NCBI GenBank assembly: GCA_949987705.1
Contig: OX465283.1
Coordinates: forward strand, 137,604,101 to 137,668,100
DNA: 64,000 bases
Direction of reading: 5' to 3'
DNA from: Thereva unica
Lineage: Eukaryota > Arthropoda > Insecta > Diptera > Therevidae
A model generated the notes under the pieces. The model saw nothing but the letters and a program-made list of their open reading frames with translations. It did not search any database and was not told the origin of the DNA. Below, in pieces: positions 47,201 through 57,458 of this stretch (positions are counted from its first letter, which is position 1; each line of letters begins with the position of its first letter). The translations under genes and the position numbers were made by a program.

Positions 47201-50200
47201 CATTTGATTCTTGGTTCTACTGCTGTGAGAGTGATTCAAAGCTACTTGTGTGATCGTTCTCAAATAGTTAAAATCCAGGATAAATTTTCCGAGCCCATAC
47301 TTCTACGCTGTGGAGTGCCACAAGGCTCTATTTTAGGTCCCTTGCTATTTAGCATTTACAAGAATGACCTTCCTCTTGTAATTAAAAGCACATCTATACA
47401 CTTATATGCTGATGATGTGCAAATCTACATAAGTATGCCCATAGATTCAACCGCTGAGTGTATTCGTAGACTTAACCATGATTTGACGAGTATTTATGAT
47501 TGGACCGTTAATAATAAACTGCCCCTAAATCCTAGGAAATCTTCATGTCTGGTGGTTAGTAAGACTCCCTTTGTATTAAACACACTCGCACCAATTATAA
47601 TAAATTATGTCATTTTGCCTTATGTTGACTCAGTCAGAAACCTAGGTGTTGTGTTTAATTCTAAATTTAGTTGTTGTAGTCATACGAGCAGAGTTTTTCA
47701 AAAAGTCTATGGATGCTTACGTCAGCTCTAGCCTTCTCACACCTGATATGCGTAAAATGCTTGTGATTGCTCTAATTATGCCTCACCTGAGGTGTGGTAG
47801 TCTAATTTTCCCGAAACTTGATTCAGTGTGTATGAGAAAAATGGAAGTTACATTTAACGATTGTCTTCGTATCGTCTATAGGCTAAGACAGCAAGCTTTT
47901 AAAAGACCACTTTAGTTGATTCTATCTTTCTTTCTTTTCAGTCTTTCTCTTTCTTTCTGTCTCAAATATTTTTTATTTCCTCTTCTTTTATGTACCTACA
48001 GTTAAGATGTTTAATCTTTGTACCCTACCAATAAATGTTATTATTATTATTATTACTATTATTGTCTGCAGTCTGTCTGTCTACAAAGCCTTACATTGGC
48101 CCCGCTTACATTGCAAGGTCTTATGGGTTCAATCATGTCTCATATTATAATTCCGTCCAATACCGCCCAATAATAATAACTTCTATTCCTCCAAAACTAT
48201 GGAGACGATAATCAACAAAAATGGGATATTTAGAATCGAGGGGGTGTCCCCAGAGATCAATTTTATCACTTGCTTTATTCCTTATCTTTTTATAAATGAC
48301 CTACTTTTAATCCCCTCCAACCCACTTCTTAGTTTCGCTGAGGACGGTACCATGCGTTACTCTTACGCCTTTGATAAAGCAAGACAAACATGCGCCAGAT
48401 CCTGTCTTGATGATCGTGAACGAATGTCCATAAATAAAGACTTTGAACTCATTCTAGGTTGGCGAAGCAATCCATTCACGCACTCTACAGACTTCATTTT
48501 TAAATAGAACAACTCGACTGTGAACAGCCTTTCGCAGTCGGTTTTTCCTATAACATCAAGAGTTCAAAGGGCTCACCGCCATCTTCTTCAACACCTTCCC
48601 GACCCTTCGAGACGCTTGACCTATTCCCCTCCCGTATTAAGCTTACTGCTAGACATTGCACCATGACGTGACAAGCGACATAACAGACTGGTAGTACAAA
48701 GGATGACTCCTGAGCTTAGAACTGCCACATAAAAACAGGCATGCATATGCGGCTCGTCTTTTTCTGCCGCCATTTTCGGTAATAATACTACCGAGGTAGC
48801 AGAATTTATCTACCAGTTCCACGACGCGGTTATTCAGCGCTGTCCGTTCAATGGTGTTTGCATTAATCCGCATTTCTTTGGTTTAGGTCGGATTTAGCCT
48901 TAACCCCGTTGGACTACTTTCTGTTGTCTAATTTTTTAGCATGTTTTTGAGGTCCTGCTGTCTGTGAGGCAACAAACAGATATCGTCCGCGTAGTCGAGA
49001 TCCTTAAAGTGGTCGAGCAAACCCCATTTTATGTCGCTTGTTCTACTATCTAGAGCGCTGATAAGGATGCCATCTATAAGAAATAGTAATGGCGAAAGAA
49101 GGCATCCTTGTCGTACCCCTGAACTCACCTCAACGCCGTCTTATAATTTTCGGTTGAATATTCGTATTCGGTATGCTGGCCTAATTTTTATGTTCGTATT
49201 AGGCCGGATATTCGGTCATTTTGCCGAATAATTACCGAATATTTAAATAGTACTATTTTAAGATTTACATAATATGTTAAAAAGGCTTTATTCTGGAACC
49301 GTACATAGGTAGTATTTGTAAATGAAACAAACCCCACATTGTGTACCCACTTTTGATCTACAAAATCAAAAATAAAAGAAATTACCGACTCATTTACATT
49401 CTCAATCGCTTAATTCAAACAATTCAATTGCCCTTGTGTTTTATCCATACACCCAATCTTAGGCGCTCCGCACACGAGTCGACTGATTTGCATTCCCAGT
49501 TGAGTACGCAACTGTGCAGTGACCTACAATTATGCTTGCATGCGGTGCGTGCGACAGAATCACCAAAAGCAGCATGTTTTCGCTGACAAATAGTTGTGTT
49601 CTGCATCGTCTTGCAAATATAACCAAAAAGCCGAAGCATAAAATGCTTGTCTTTGTTGTGTGTGCGTTACGATAATAGTCTCAAACATATCGTATGTGAC
49701 GATGTGGAAAAAGTTGAAAGTAGACCAACTTTTGCATTGAGTACGTTTCGTTCACGCAAATGTTTGTCAGATCGTATTTGAAGGAACGCACTTCTATATT
49801 ATCTATCGTTGCACGGATTACGCGCATGCATGTATCTGTTTCCAGCTTTAGTTGCACTTGTACGTGTCAAAGTTTATTCATCAAAATTTCCGTGACTAAA
49901 AATTGTTGGGCACAGAACACTGATTGATCGAAAATCAGTTGCGCTGGTGTGTTAATAAAGGTTTCATGTTGGTTGCAAACGGTTGTGCATCTCATCTCTC
50001 GCGTCTCCAACTAATACACATTTTAACTGGTTTGATGGAAATATTAAACTGGATGAATATTTTCTAATATTGCACACTGCAAGCTCGCATTTGCCTGTTT
50101 CTCACATGGTTAATTGTATGTTGCGTATTCAAGAGTAATTTGACATCCTGGTCAATCTCCAACCAGAAAAAATACTAGAAATGTTGTGTAAAGAAAGGTC

Positions 50201-52417
50201 CTGAAAAATTAATATGAGGTATTGAAAGAATGGTCTTACTATTCATTTCTTCTTTGCTAATGTACCCATGAAAGATTACAGACGTGAGGCTCTGCATACC
50301 AACTCATCCATGACTTGAAACCCAGGGCTTCGAATAAGATATAACATGTGACATATTTCCAGGTGGGCGAGATCGCTGATATCACCAAGTGCTTATGATA
50401 ACTTCAAGAGTAAAGCAAGTGTCTAATCTGTTCTCTTTCAATATCAGTTAGAAAATTTAAGGTTATTTAGTGGACAAATCACTTTTACTTTTTTTCAGCA
50501 GCCTGAACTTTGTACCAGAAATAGAAAACTCACTTGGGATCTAAATTTGTGTTGCTCCATGCATTTGTAGTTGTTGCACCAATGCTCCTGGGTATTCTAC
50601 AACTCTAGGGCATATTCATATTGAAAAACATTTTACATTAATCAAATTTTGAAATTTTCCAATGATATGTTTGCAGATTTTACCGGATTTCGGAATAATG
50701 GATGTTGGACTTTGTTATGAATTAAGCCGATTTCCATGGACTGAAACTGAAAGTCAACCATTAACTTACTACAGAAATACAGACTCAGAAATAGAAGGAT
50801 CACTTTCTGCGAATGCTTATTTTAAAGGTGTTAATTCTTATTCACTTTTAGTTTTAAATTTATAACAAATTTTATATTTTATGCAGCTGCCTTAATTATT
50901 CGTATGTTCGAAAATGCCCTTACCGAGGAAACCTTCAGAAAAGGTATTTCAAACTATCTTGTCGATAAGTGAGTTTATTTTGTTTTGTGTTTAAATAGTA
51001 TTTATTACAACTTATATATTTTTAATAGTCAATATTCCTCCGTTACGGAAGATGATCTTATAAGATACCTACAACGTGCAGTAACTGAAGATCAAATAAC
51101 AGATTTCGAAGAACATAGCGCAGTTTCAGCAGCTATTAAAAGTTGGACTCATCAAGATAGTATACCTCTGATTACAGTAACTAGAGACTACTATGGGCAG
51201 ACTTTTACTATAGAGCAGAGTAGCTTTGATGGAAATTCGAGTGATGATACACCTTGGTGGATTCCTATAACATTCGCTACATATAATTCGCATAATTTTC
51301 AAAATACAACTCCAGATTTTGTTTTGAAAGGTGTTAAGCGAAAAGTTGTCGATACAAAAATCCTAGGTACACGATTACTGTCATATCATTGGCTTCTGCT
51401 GAACAAAGAACAGATCGGACTCTATCGTGTTAATTACGATGACGAAAACTGGAAGCTACTGACCGGTGCACTTTTAGCAAATACTCAGATATTTCCAAGT
51501 CACACGAAGGCGCAATTGATACGTGATGCAGGGTCGTTATATGAGAAGAATATTTTGTCACCTGAGATATTATTAAATTTATTATCTTACCTCAAGGATG
51601 AAACTGATCCAATTCCATGGAATGAAGCGCTTAGAGTTTTACTAAATATTCATTCAAATTTAAGAGACAACGAAATTCTTGAAGCTTTCAATATTTTTGG
51701 ACGTAATATTGTAGAAAATGTTTTCAGGAAAATTGGGTTTAATGCTGGCACACATGACACGGCCGTATCTGAATATATTCGTCCAAACCTAATTGATTTC
51801 GCTTGCAAAGTTGAGCTGCGAAGTTGCGTGAAAAGAGTTAAAGCTGGCATCGCGGACCAATTTCAATCAACACCTTCTACCAAATTTCTTGATCCAATTT
51901 TATTTTGCCACGGAATAAGGCAAGGCACTAAGGCAGATTTTCATGCTGTTGAAAATTTCTTGTTTGAATTAGAGGATTTTGATGCCATCGATACGTTAGC
52001 CATGGCTTTGTCATGTTCAAAGGACGAAGAATTATTAAGAAGGATTCTTTTGAAAGCGTTCCGTCATGCAAATGGCACACGAATTTTTAGGAATATAATA
52101 AAAGGTTCACCGAAGGCTTTCGATGCTGCTCTTAAACTATTTGATACTATGGACCATACGAAACTTTGTAGTCAGTTGTGGGAGTGCGACATGTTCAAAC
52201 AATTACGAAGTGAACACCAAAAAATTAAAGTATGTTTATCAATTTTTTTTTTTCATATTATAAAAATTGATTTTCATTGCAGGTTTTAAATGCTTGCGGA
52301 ACGCATAGTGCGGTCATTGAGACTTGTTTACCAGGAATAGAAAACAGAATAAAGTTAATAAAAACGAACGGAAGGATACCTTTAGGCTGGTTGACTAAAT
52401 ACAATGATGATTTATAA
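44218..52417 (+). CDS. APN-3: M1 aminopeptidase N-like zinc metallopeptidase, 896 aa, seven exons
   Basis: The exons are 44218-44699, 44781-44939, 45000-45480, 50677-50827, 50887-50968, 51029-52229 and 52283-52417. The joined frame is open, with the same phases as its neighbours plus a seventh exon. A signal peptide spans about residues 1-19. The substrate motif is RAMEN (R for the usual G, likely to affect N-terminus binding). HEMAH at 338-342 with E361 is the full zinc site, and the catalytic Tyr is in AYFKA. The ERAP1-like C-terminal domain is longer than in APN-1 and APN-2, contains [12 protein letters not shown], and ends NDDL without a hydrophobic anchor tail. This is the most complete family member in the window. 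The exon 3 donor is GTTTGT, weaker than the GTAAGT/GTGAGT of the others, and it faces a 5.2-kb repeat-filled intron. Confidence 0.87.
45610..46060 (-). pseudogene. RTE-like LINE C-terminal fragment
   Basis: The minus strand reads [25 protein letters not shown], then [17 protein letters not shown]. These match the RTE C-terminal blocks YGSExW, FERKILRRI and GHVxRM. It may be the tail of the same element whose RT lies at 48770-49140 on the same strand, with later insertions between. Confidence 0.6.
46077..46120. mobile_element. Possible Harbinger-type terminal repeat
   Basis: ATGGTCGATTCACACATATC after a TTA closely resembles the end AGGTCGATTCGCACTATACG of the element at 7207. No opposite end was found, so this is a solo or truncated end. 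Confidence 0.35.
46407..46736. mobile_element. 330-bp MITE with TAA duplication
   Basis: TGGTGCGTCCACACTACGCG (46407) is mirrored by the inverse of TGGGCCGTCCACACTACGCG (ending 46736). TAA flanks both ends (46404-46406 and 46737-46739), the TWA duplication of Harbinger-type elements. The interior repeats gtacggcc words. Confidence 0.7.
46925..48062 (+). pseudogene. CR1/Jockey-group LINE with 3' ATT-repeat end
   Basis: RT blocks appear in order: [43 protein letters not shown] (motif A), a deletion with a frameshift near 47210, [16 protein letters not shown] (motif B), [10 protein letters not shown] (intact catalytic box), then thumb and a C-terminal region in a new frame to about 47915. The 3' UTR ends at aataaatg and an ATT repeat (48037-48060). 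It is 5' truncated within the palm fingers and has at least two frame lesions. It resembles the LINE at 10917 in motifs but is clearly diverged. Confidence 0.75.
48180..48735 (+). pseudogene. CR1/Jockey-group LINE 3' fragment
   Basis: It reads [33 protein letters not shown] (FADD box altered to FAED), [19 protein letters not shown], then jumps to NNSTVN and the C-terminal block, with a 3' UTR shared with 43048-43326. The same RT sequence occurs at 55900-56100, so these three pieces belong to one family. Confidence 0.65.
48770..49140 (-). pseudogene. RTE-like LINE reverse transcriptase fragment
   Basis: The minus strand reads [21 protein letters not shown], then [16 protein letters not shown] (intact catalytic box), [14 protein letters not shown]. 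These are diagnostic of the RTE clade. The frame has breaks near 48890. It ends against the + strand LINE at 48735. Confidence 0.7.
49141..50676. other. APN-3 intron 3, right part; short ATTCGG-rich palindromic stretch
   Basis: At 49150-49245 GAATATTCG and GGCCTAAT words form inverted pairs, perhaps a MITE remnant. No gene or other boundary is seen to the exon 4 acceptor. Confidence 0.35.
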
Positions 52418-52490
52418 ATTTATAGTTACTGATATAACACATATACACATAGCTTGCAGGATATTTAAAAGGACGAAAATAACTAGTTTA

Positions 52491-52496
52491 AATAAA
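52491..52496 (+). promoter_or_regulatory. APN-3 polyadenylation signal AATAAA
   Basis: A canonical AATAAA lies 74 bp after the APN-3 stop. Confidence 0.6.
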
Positions 52497-52859
52497 GTTG
52501 AGAAATAATTACTTTTTTAGGATGCTTTTCTTTCTCTAATATCTTCGTTATACACAAAGTCGGTGAGAAGGAAAAAATGCTAAAAAATAAATTTTTGGCC
52601 CACAGGGGAGATTATCCAAACAAATATCTTGTTATATTTTTACTCATAAACACAAAAAAGTTAATTTCTCAAAATATATCATGTGCTAAATGCGAAACTT
52701 TAGATCATACCTGCTCCCTGCGACTTCTAACAGAGTTTATTTTTTAGAGAATTGCAATACGATATGCTTTCCAAATGAATATTTTATACGGAAAGTTATC
52801 AGAAACGGAGATATTGAAAGAAATATAGTAAAAGTGCCTTATGATTTTTTAATCCTATC

Positions 52860-52990
52860 ACACCCCGATCTTGGCAAGGGCTGCGTCGTAGCCACTATCG
52901 GTTAGTTGATAGAATTCTCGCTGGAGACATAAAACTCCAGCAAGGCGTTTTCCGTTATCCCGGTGGTTACTGAGGATTCGACTAAGGATT
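52860..52990 (+). repeat. Possible tail of the SINE-like family
   Basis: The phrase ctatcggttagttgat and a following stem (tggagacataaaactcca) resemble the 3' part of the element at 1038-1300. No tRNA-like head is present. Weak evidence. Confidence 0.3.
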
Positions 52991-53182
52991 GCAACCTTGC
53001 GCATGCGAAGCCACGATATAAAGCTTTTATATCGAATTTTCCAACAAAGTTCCAGTTCTGTGTTGTGCCATTTATCCTAAGTATTCTGGAAAGATGTAGC
53101 TTTGCAGAAAGTGAACAACAGTCGCCTGACTTCAACCACCTCGGTCTAAAAAATTTACTTCATAAGGCCGTCATTTTCTTCT

Positions 53183-55436
53183 CAGTGGCGTAGCGTGGAT
53201 TTCTGCCGCCCGGGGGCGAACCATAAATTTGCTGCCTCTTACTTTCGAATTGAATTGGTAAAAGTCTGCGATGTTGAAAATTCAATATGTAGATTTTCAA
53301 TAATTTTTAATCAATGAATCGAAAACCCAACTTGAATTTCAAGTAATTTTCAATCCAAGAATTCAAGGCATCATGTAAACGCAATGAATTATATATGTAA
53401 CTAATGAATGTTCGGTATAGTGTGCGCCAAAATAAATGGGAATTTTACGCGCAGGCGAGGAAATGACAACTCCACATACATTAACATTCCGTGTATGGAT
53501 AAAATTCAAGCGGACATGCATTTTAATTTCCCTTTTGAAACTCGTTTACCGGGAACAACACTCCACCATAGCATCTGACCAGGACAAGAGTCGTAATGAG
53601 ACGGATTGAATTGTGATTGAAAATATAAATGAGCGGGTGATTTGGGGTTTTAAACGAACGTAATGATGAGGTGCACTTTTCTTTTCGAATCTACTTCCGT
53701 AGTGAGGATTTGAGACTTTCACTGCTCATCAAAAAATCGATTTTGAGATTTCCAATTGCCTTGGCGCAGGCTATATCCGTGCTACAAGGTTAACCTAAAT
53801 TATAAACTTTAACAAACCCAGAGAGCTGGAATCAGTAATTTTTCTCTGTAATTTATTTTAGTCTGTCTTTAGATAGAAAGCCTCGTAGACGCAGGAGCAT
53901 AAGCTTAAACTCTTCCCTGTCCAATATCTGGACGTTTCATTTCCCCATCATCGTAACCCAATACTATTACAGGGGATTTTAATGAAAAATGCGGCAGCTG
54001 TTGGAGTCTTTATCAAGCTTCGGCATTTACAGTCCGCGTCATAAAAGAAGGGAATCTTAAAATCGCTGTTTCCATGCACATTGAGAGTCTCATACAAGTG
54101 AGCAACGTCACTCTATTTGTATAAAAACGAACGAGCAAACGAACTTACAACAAAACTACAATTCAACTGAAGATAAACAACTGAATCAATTTTTCACTAC
54201 AATCTAACCGACTCTGATTTATTCACAATTTGGCAATCCACTGTCAGCTGCCAATGGACACCTATCGTGATTCATATGCGCGCTCACAAGTGTTTTGAAC
54301 CATTACACAAACATGGATACAAAAAGAAGGTCCATGCATGAGTAATTCTTGTATTCCATCACAGGCGTACGCTTTTTTGATAATCCATCAAATAGGAGAG
54401 TTTGGTTGGATAATTTTGATGCCTCAACGTTATAGTCCAGAAATAAGGCCAAACCTAAATGAAAAGTAACGCAGAAGTAAAGTAGACGTAACTTCCACTG
54501 AAGTAGATGTAACATCCACTTACTGCCATATTGGTCACTCTCATACAGGGCCGGCGTTTGGCTTTTTTGCGCCCGGTGCAGCATGCCATATACATATTGT
54601 GCCCCCTTCATTTTTATTCATGTTTTGATGGCAGTAATGGAAAATGAAAGAAGACAAAAAACTCATTGAAAATGAAGGCACGGAATTTTTCTTTCACTTT
54701 TTTTGAAATTGCGCCCATTGCAAATACACCAGCTGCACCTATGAAAGCGCGCCCCTGCCTTTGTCCAATCAGGATTTGCTTCGGGATCTTGCTTTTGTGC
54801 TGAGTTTACTTACGCTTTAAGTTCACAAAACTCTCCCGCTAATGCTGATTATTGCTCTCCGATGATTTTCATTGTAAGCTGCATTTCCTTAACTATTTCC
54901 AGCACTAATAAAAACTATAAACTCGAATCTCCATAACGGAGGTCTCTATATCGTTCTCCAATCCTTTATATTTCGAAGGATAATAGGTGGTAACTGCACT
55001 GCATATATTGGTTTCTACGGTAGAGTCTTGCATAACAAAGCAGTCCACTTAACAGCCTTACTGGACATAGAAGCCGCTTTCAAAAACTTCAGAACATAGG
55101 CGATCTAGATGTTTCTCGCCGAAGTAGTGATCTATAATAGTACGACTAATTTGAATTACAAATCATGACCTATGGCACCCTGCCAGCCAAGAAAGGATAG
55201 ACGACAAAATCAGGCGAACTAAATGAAATTGCATTGGCCACATCTTGCAGAAGACAATGGTAAAACGCACAGAAGGTGCATTTCGTGTAATATATGACAA
55301 TGGGATCACTTTTTCAATTTTTTCAATTTTTTTTTAAATCTTAATTTCTGAAATTGTGCCCGGTGCAAGTGCACCATTTTCACCTATGAAAGCGCCGCCT
55401 AGCTCTCATACATTTATATGGAATGGTACCTAACTT
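53183..55436. mobile_element. Second copy of the CAGTGGCGTAGCGTGG hAT, inverted and truncated
   Basis: CAGTGGCGTAGCGTGG at 53183 opens a copy that runs antiparallel to 39180-40899. Long stretches match by reverse complement (for example around 53290-53400, 53500-53640, 54780-55140 and 55160-55400). The far terminal repeat is missing. A complete small hAT-type MITE (54543-54766) lies inside where the other copy has only a partial one. Confidence 0.75.
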
Positions 55437-55439
55437 CAC

Positions 55440-56510
55440 CTCTACTGTTTCTTCTGTTTTCCACACAGGAACCCTAATATGAAAATGACACCTTTTCATT
55501 TGACGCTATCTTCGAGTTCTTATCCTTATATCCGGATTGTGAAATCATTGTTACGTGTGGATTCAACGTTCACAACATAAATTGGTCGAATTACACAAAT
55601 GGTACCAGTGTTTAACCTACATTAACTGGTTAACTACCCTAGACGAGCTCATCTCCTTGATCTTTTTGTTATCTCCCACCCAACGCGGTACTCCATCGAA
55701 GTTGATTCACCTCTAGGCAACTAAAACCACTGCCTGGTCAGCGTAAACTTCTCATACCACGCCTCTGCCCTATTGACTGAACTCCAAGGTATTGGTACTT
55801 TCTTCTAAAGAATTGGATTGAGTGTCCTTATTGACCCTTCAATCAAAGTAGCATTGGACGGAATCGAATCTAGCCCTACACCATCTCTGCAGGTGTTCCC
55901 TAGGGTTCAATTATATCACTAGCTCTCTTAGCTCTCTTCCTAGTTTTTATAAATGACCAGCTATCAATACCATCCAACTCACTTCCCAGCTTTGCTGACG
56001 ACACTACTGTGGGTTATTCGAATAGCTTCAATAAAGCAAGACAAGCACGTGCCAGATCTTGTCTGCTAGATCGTGAGCTTATGTCCATTTCAATTAACAG
56101 GGATATAAATCTGAATAGATCTGATCTAGATTGGGGCCTCAGGAATCGTGTCACAATGTTTGGAATTCCTTAAACGATGCAATTTCCTCCTTCGGCTGTC
56201 GTCGGCCAGGGCTATAATCTACAAATCCTATATCCTTTCCGAAAGGCCAAGGTCCCAATAAAGTGTAAGAATTCTAAATGTTGATACGTTTGAGTCCTTG
56301 ATTGAACTATATTCCTTGAGTGCGAACATGCAGAAATAGAATTGACGAATCTTAGTTTTTCTAAAGATCTAGCAGAGACAAGTAACATACCTTCTTTTCG
56401 TTCTAAAGCTGCATTCTTCAAAAGACTTTTGTGCAAGACTTTATTTGAGATAACTGATAATTTGGACTCCTTGCCCCTTCTCTATTCCACTCGCTTTTTC
56501 TGCTTGTAGA
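55440..56510 (+). pseudogene. Internally deleted CR1/Jockey-group LINE
   Basis: The endonuclease piece reads EFLSLYPDCEIIVTCGFNVHNI (CGDFN-type block with D lost). After stops and a deletion it resumes at SAGVPRVQL, FINDQLSIPSNSLPSFADDTT (intact FADD box), NKARQARARSCLLDRE and a C-terminal region up to about 56510. It belongs to the same family as 48180-48735. Confidence 0.65.
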
Positions 56511-56602
56511 GGGCACACAATTACCAAAACATGATCACTCACTCAACAGGAATTTCATTATGCTAAAATTCGGCGAATGTCTTACTGTAGTTCAATATTC
56601 TA

Positions 56603-56890
56603 AAGGCCTTTTCGCGGGCCAGTGTATGATCGTACGCTGTAGTGATGAGCAAACGCAAGAACCAGACAAGACTGATAAAGTCTAAATGCTAAAAGTACAT
56701 GGCCGAGACAAGACTGCAAGACCAGTATCATTTTGTTCATTACTAGTACGCTGCAAATTGGATGTACATCGAAGGCCGGATGTACAACGAAAACTATCGA
56801 TTGTGGGCCGGTCGGCCGACCAAAATTCATTGCGCTTATGGGTTTGATGAAAATCTGGATGTACATCCAATTTGACCGTGTATGGGGGCC
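56603..56890. mobile_element. Small MITE with AAGGCC ends
   Basis: The left end aaggccttttcgcgggccag and the inverse of the right end (aaggcccccatacacggtc) are similar. An inner pair (aattggatgtacatc and gatgtacatccaatt) is perfect. TA is present on both sides. Moderate support only. Confidence 0.45.
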
Positions 56891-57458
56891 TTTAAGGTCC
56901 CTAAGGTCCCCGGCAATTCGTGGCCTGAGAATTTTCACCTTGAGACCGAGTATCACTGTATCGGCTGCCAACTATATGCGGCCTGACGTCCAAGAAAACG
57001 CCGTATCCACTCGGAAAGAGGGAAGAAAGAGAGGCGGGAAAACCATGCACATTCAAGATCGCGCTTGTTCGCCAGTGTTTACAGCATGAGTCTGGAGCCG
57101 CCTTGAAGTTTTCGTTGAGGCCATGAACATTTTTGCACTTGAATTAACATCCTGCTATAGCAAGCTGTCATCTTCGCCTGTGTGTTTGTAGAGAATCATG
57201 ACTTCACCTGCATGCCACGGCCTGTCAGGCGGACACCTGAAGTATCATCCCTCAGTCAGACTAAGTAATCGGTGGCCTTCATCTTGCTGTGCCGGAGGAC
57301 CTGGTATAAAAGGCCACTGCCTATCGGCTATGTATCTGTAAGTGAATGGACGTCTTTGGAGAGAAACTTAGTTTTGCTTAATTTAACCCAGTTTTAATTA
57401 ACAATATAAATATTATATTTCATACCACATTAAACAAAACTTTAACATAATCTACTCC
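56891..57458. other. Intergenic between convergent APN-3 and APN-4
   Basis: No gene is seen. It contains the 3' flank of APN-4; no strong AATAAA occurs on the minus strand here. Confidence 0.35.

Noticed and set aside
56600..57090. Overlapping frames on both strands near 56.7-57.0 kb as a host gene
   Set aside because: They sit on a palindromic MITE-like sequence and contain no recognisable domain or splice pattern.
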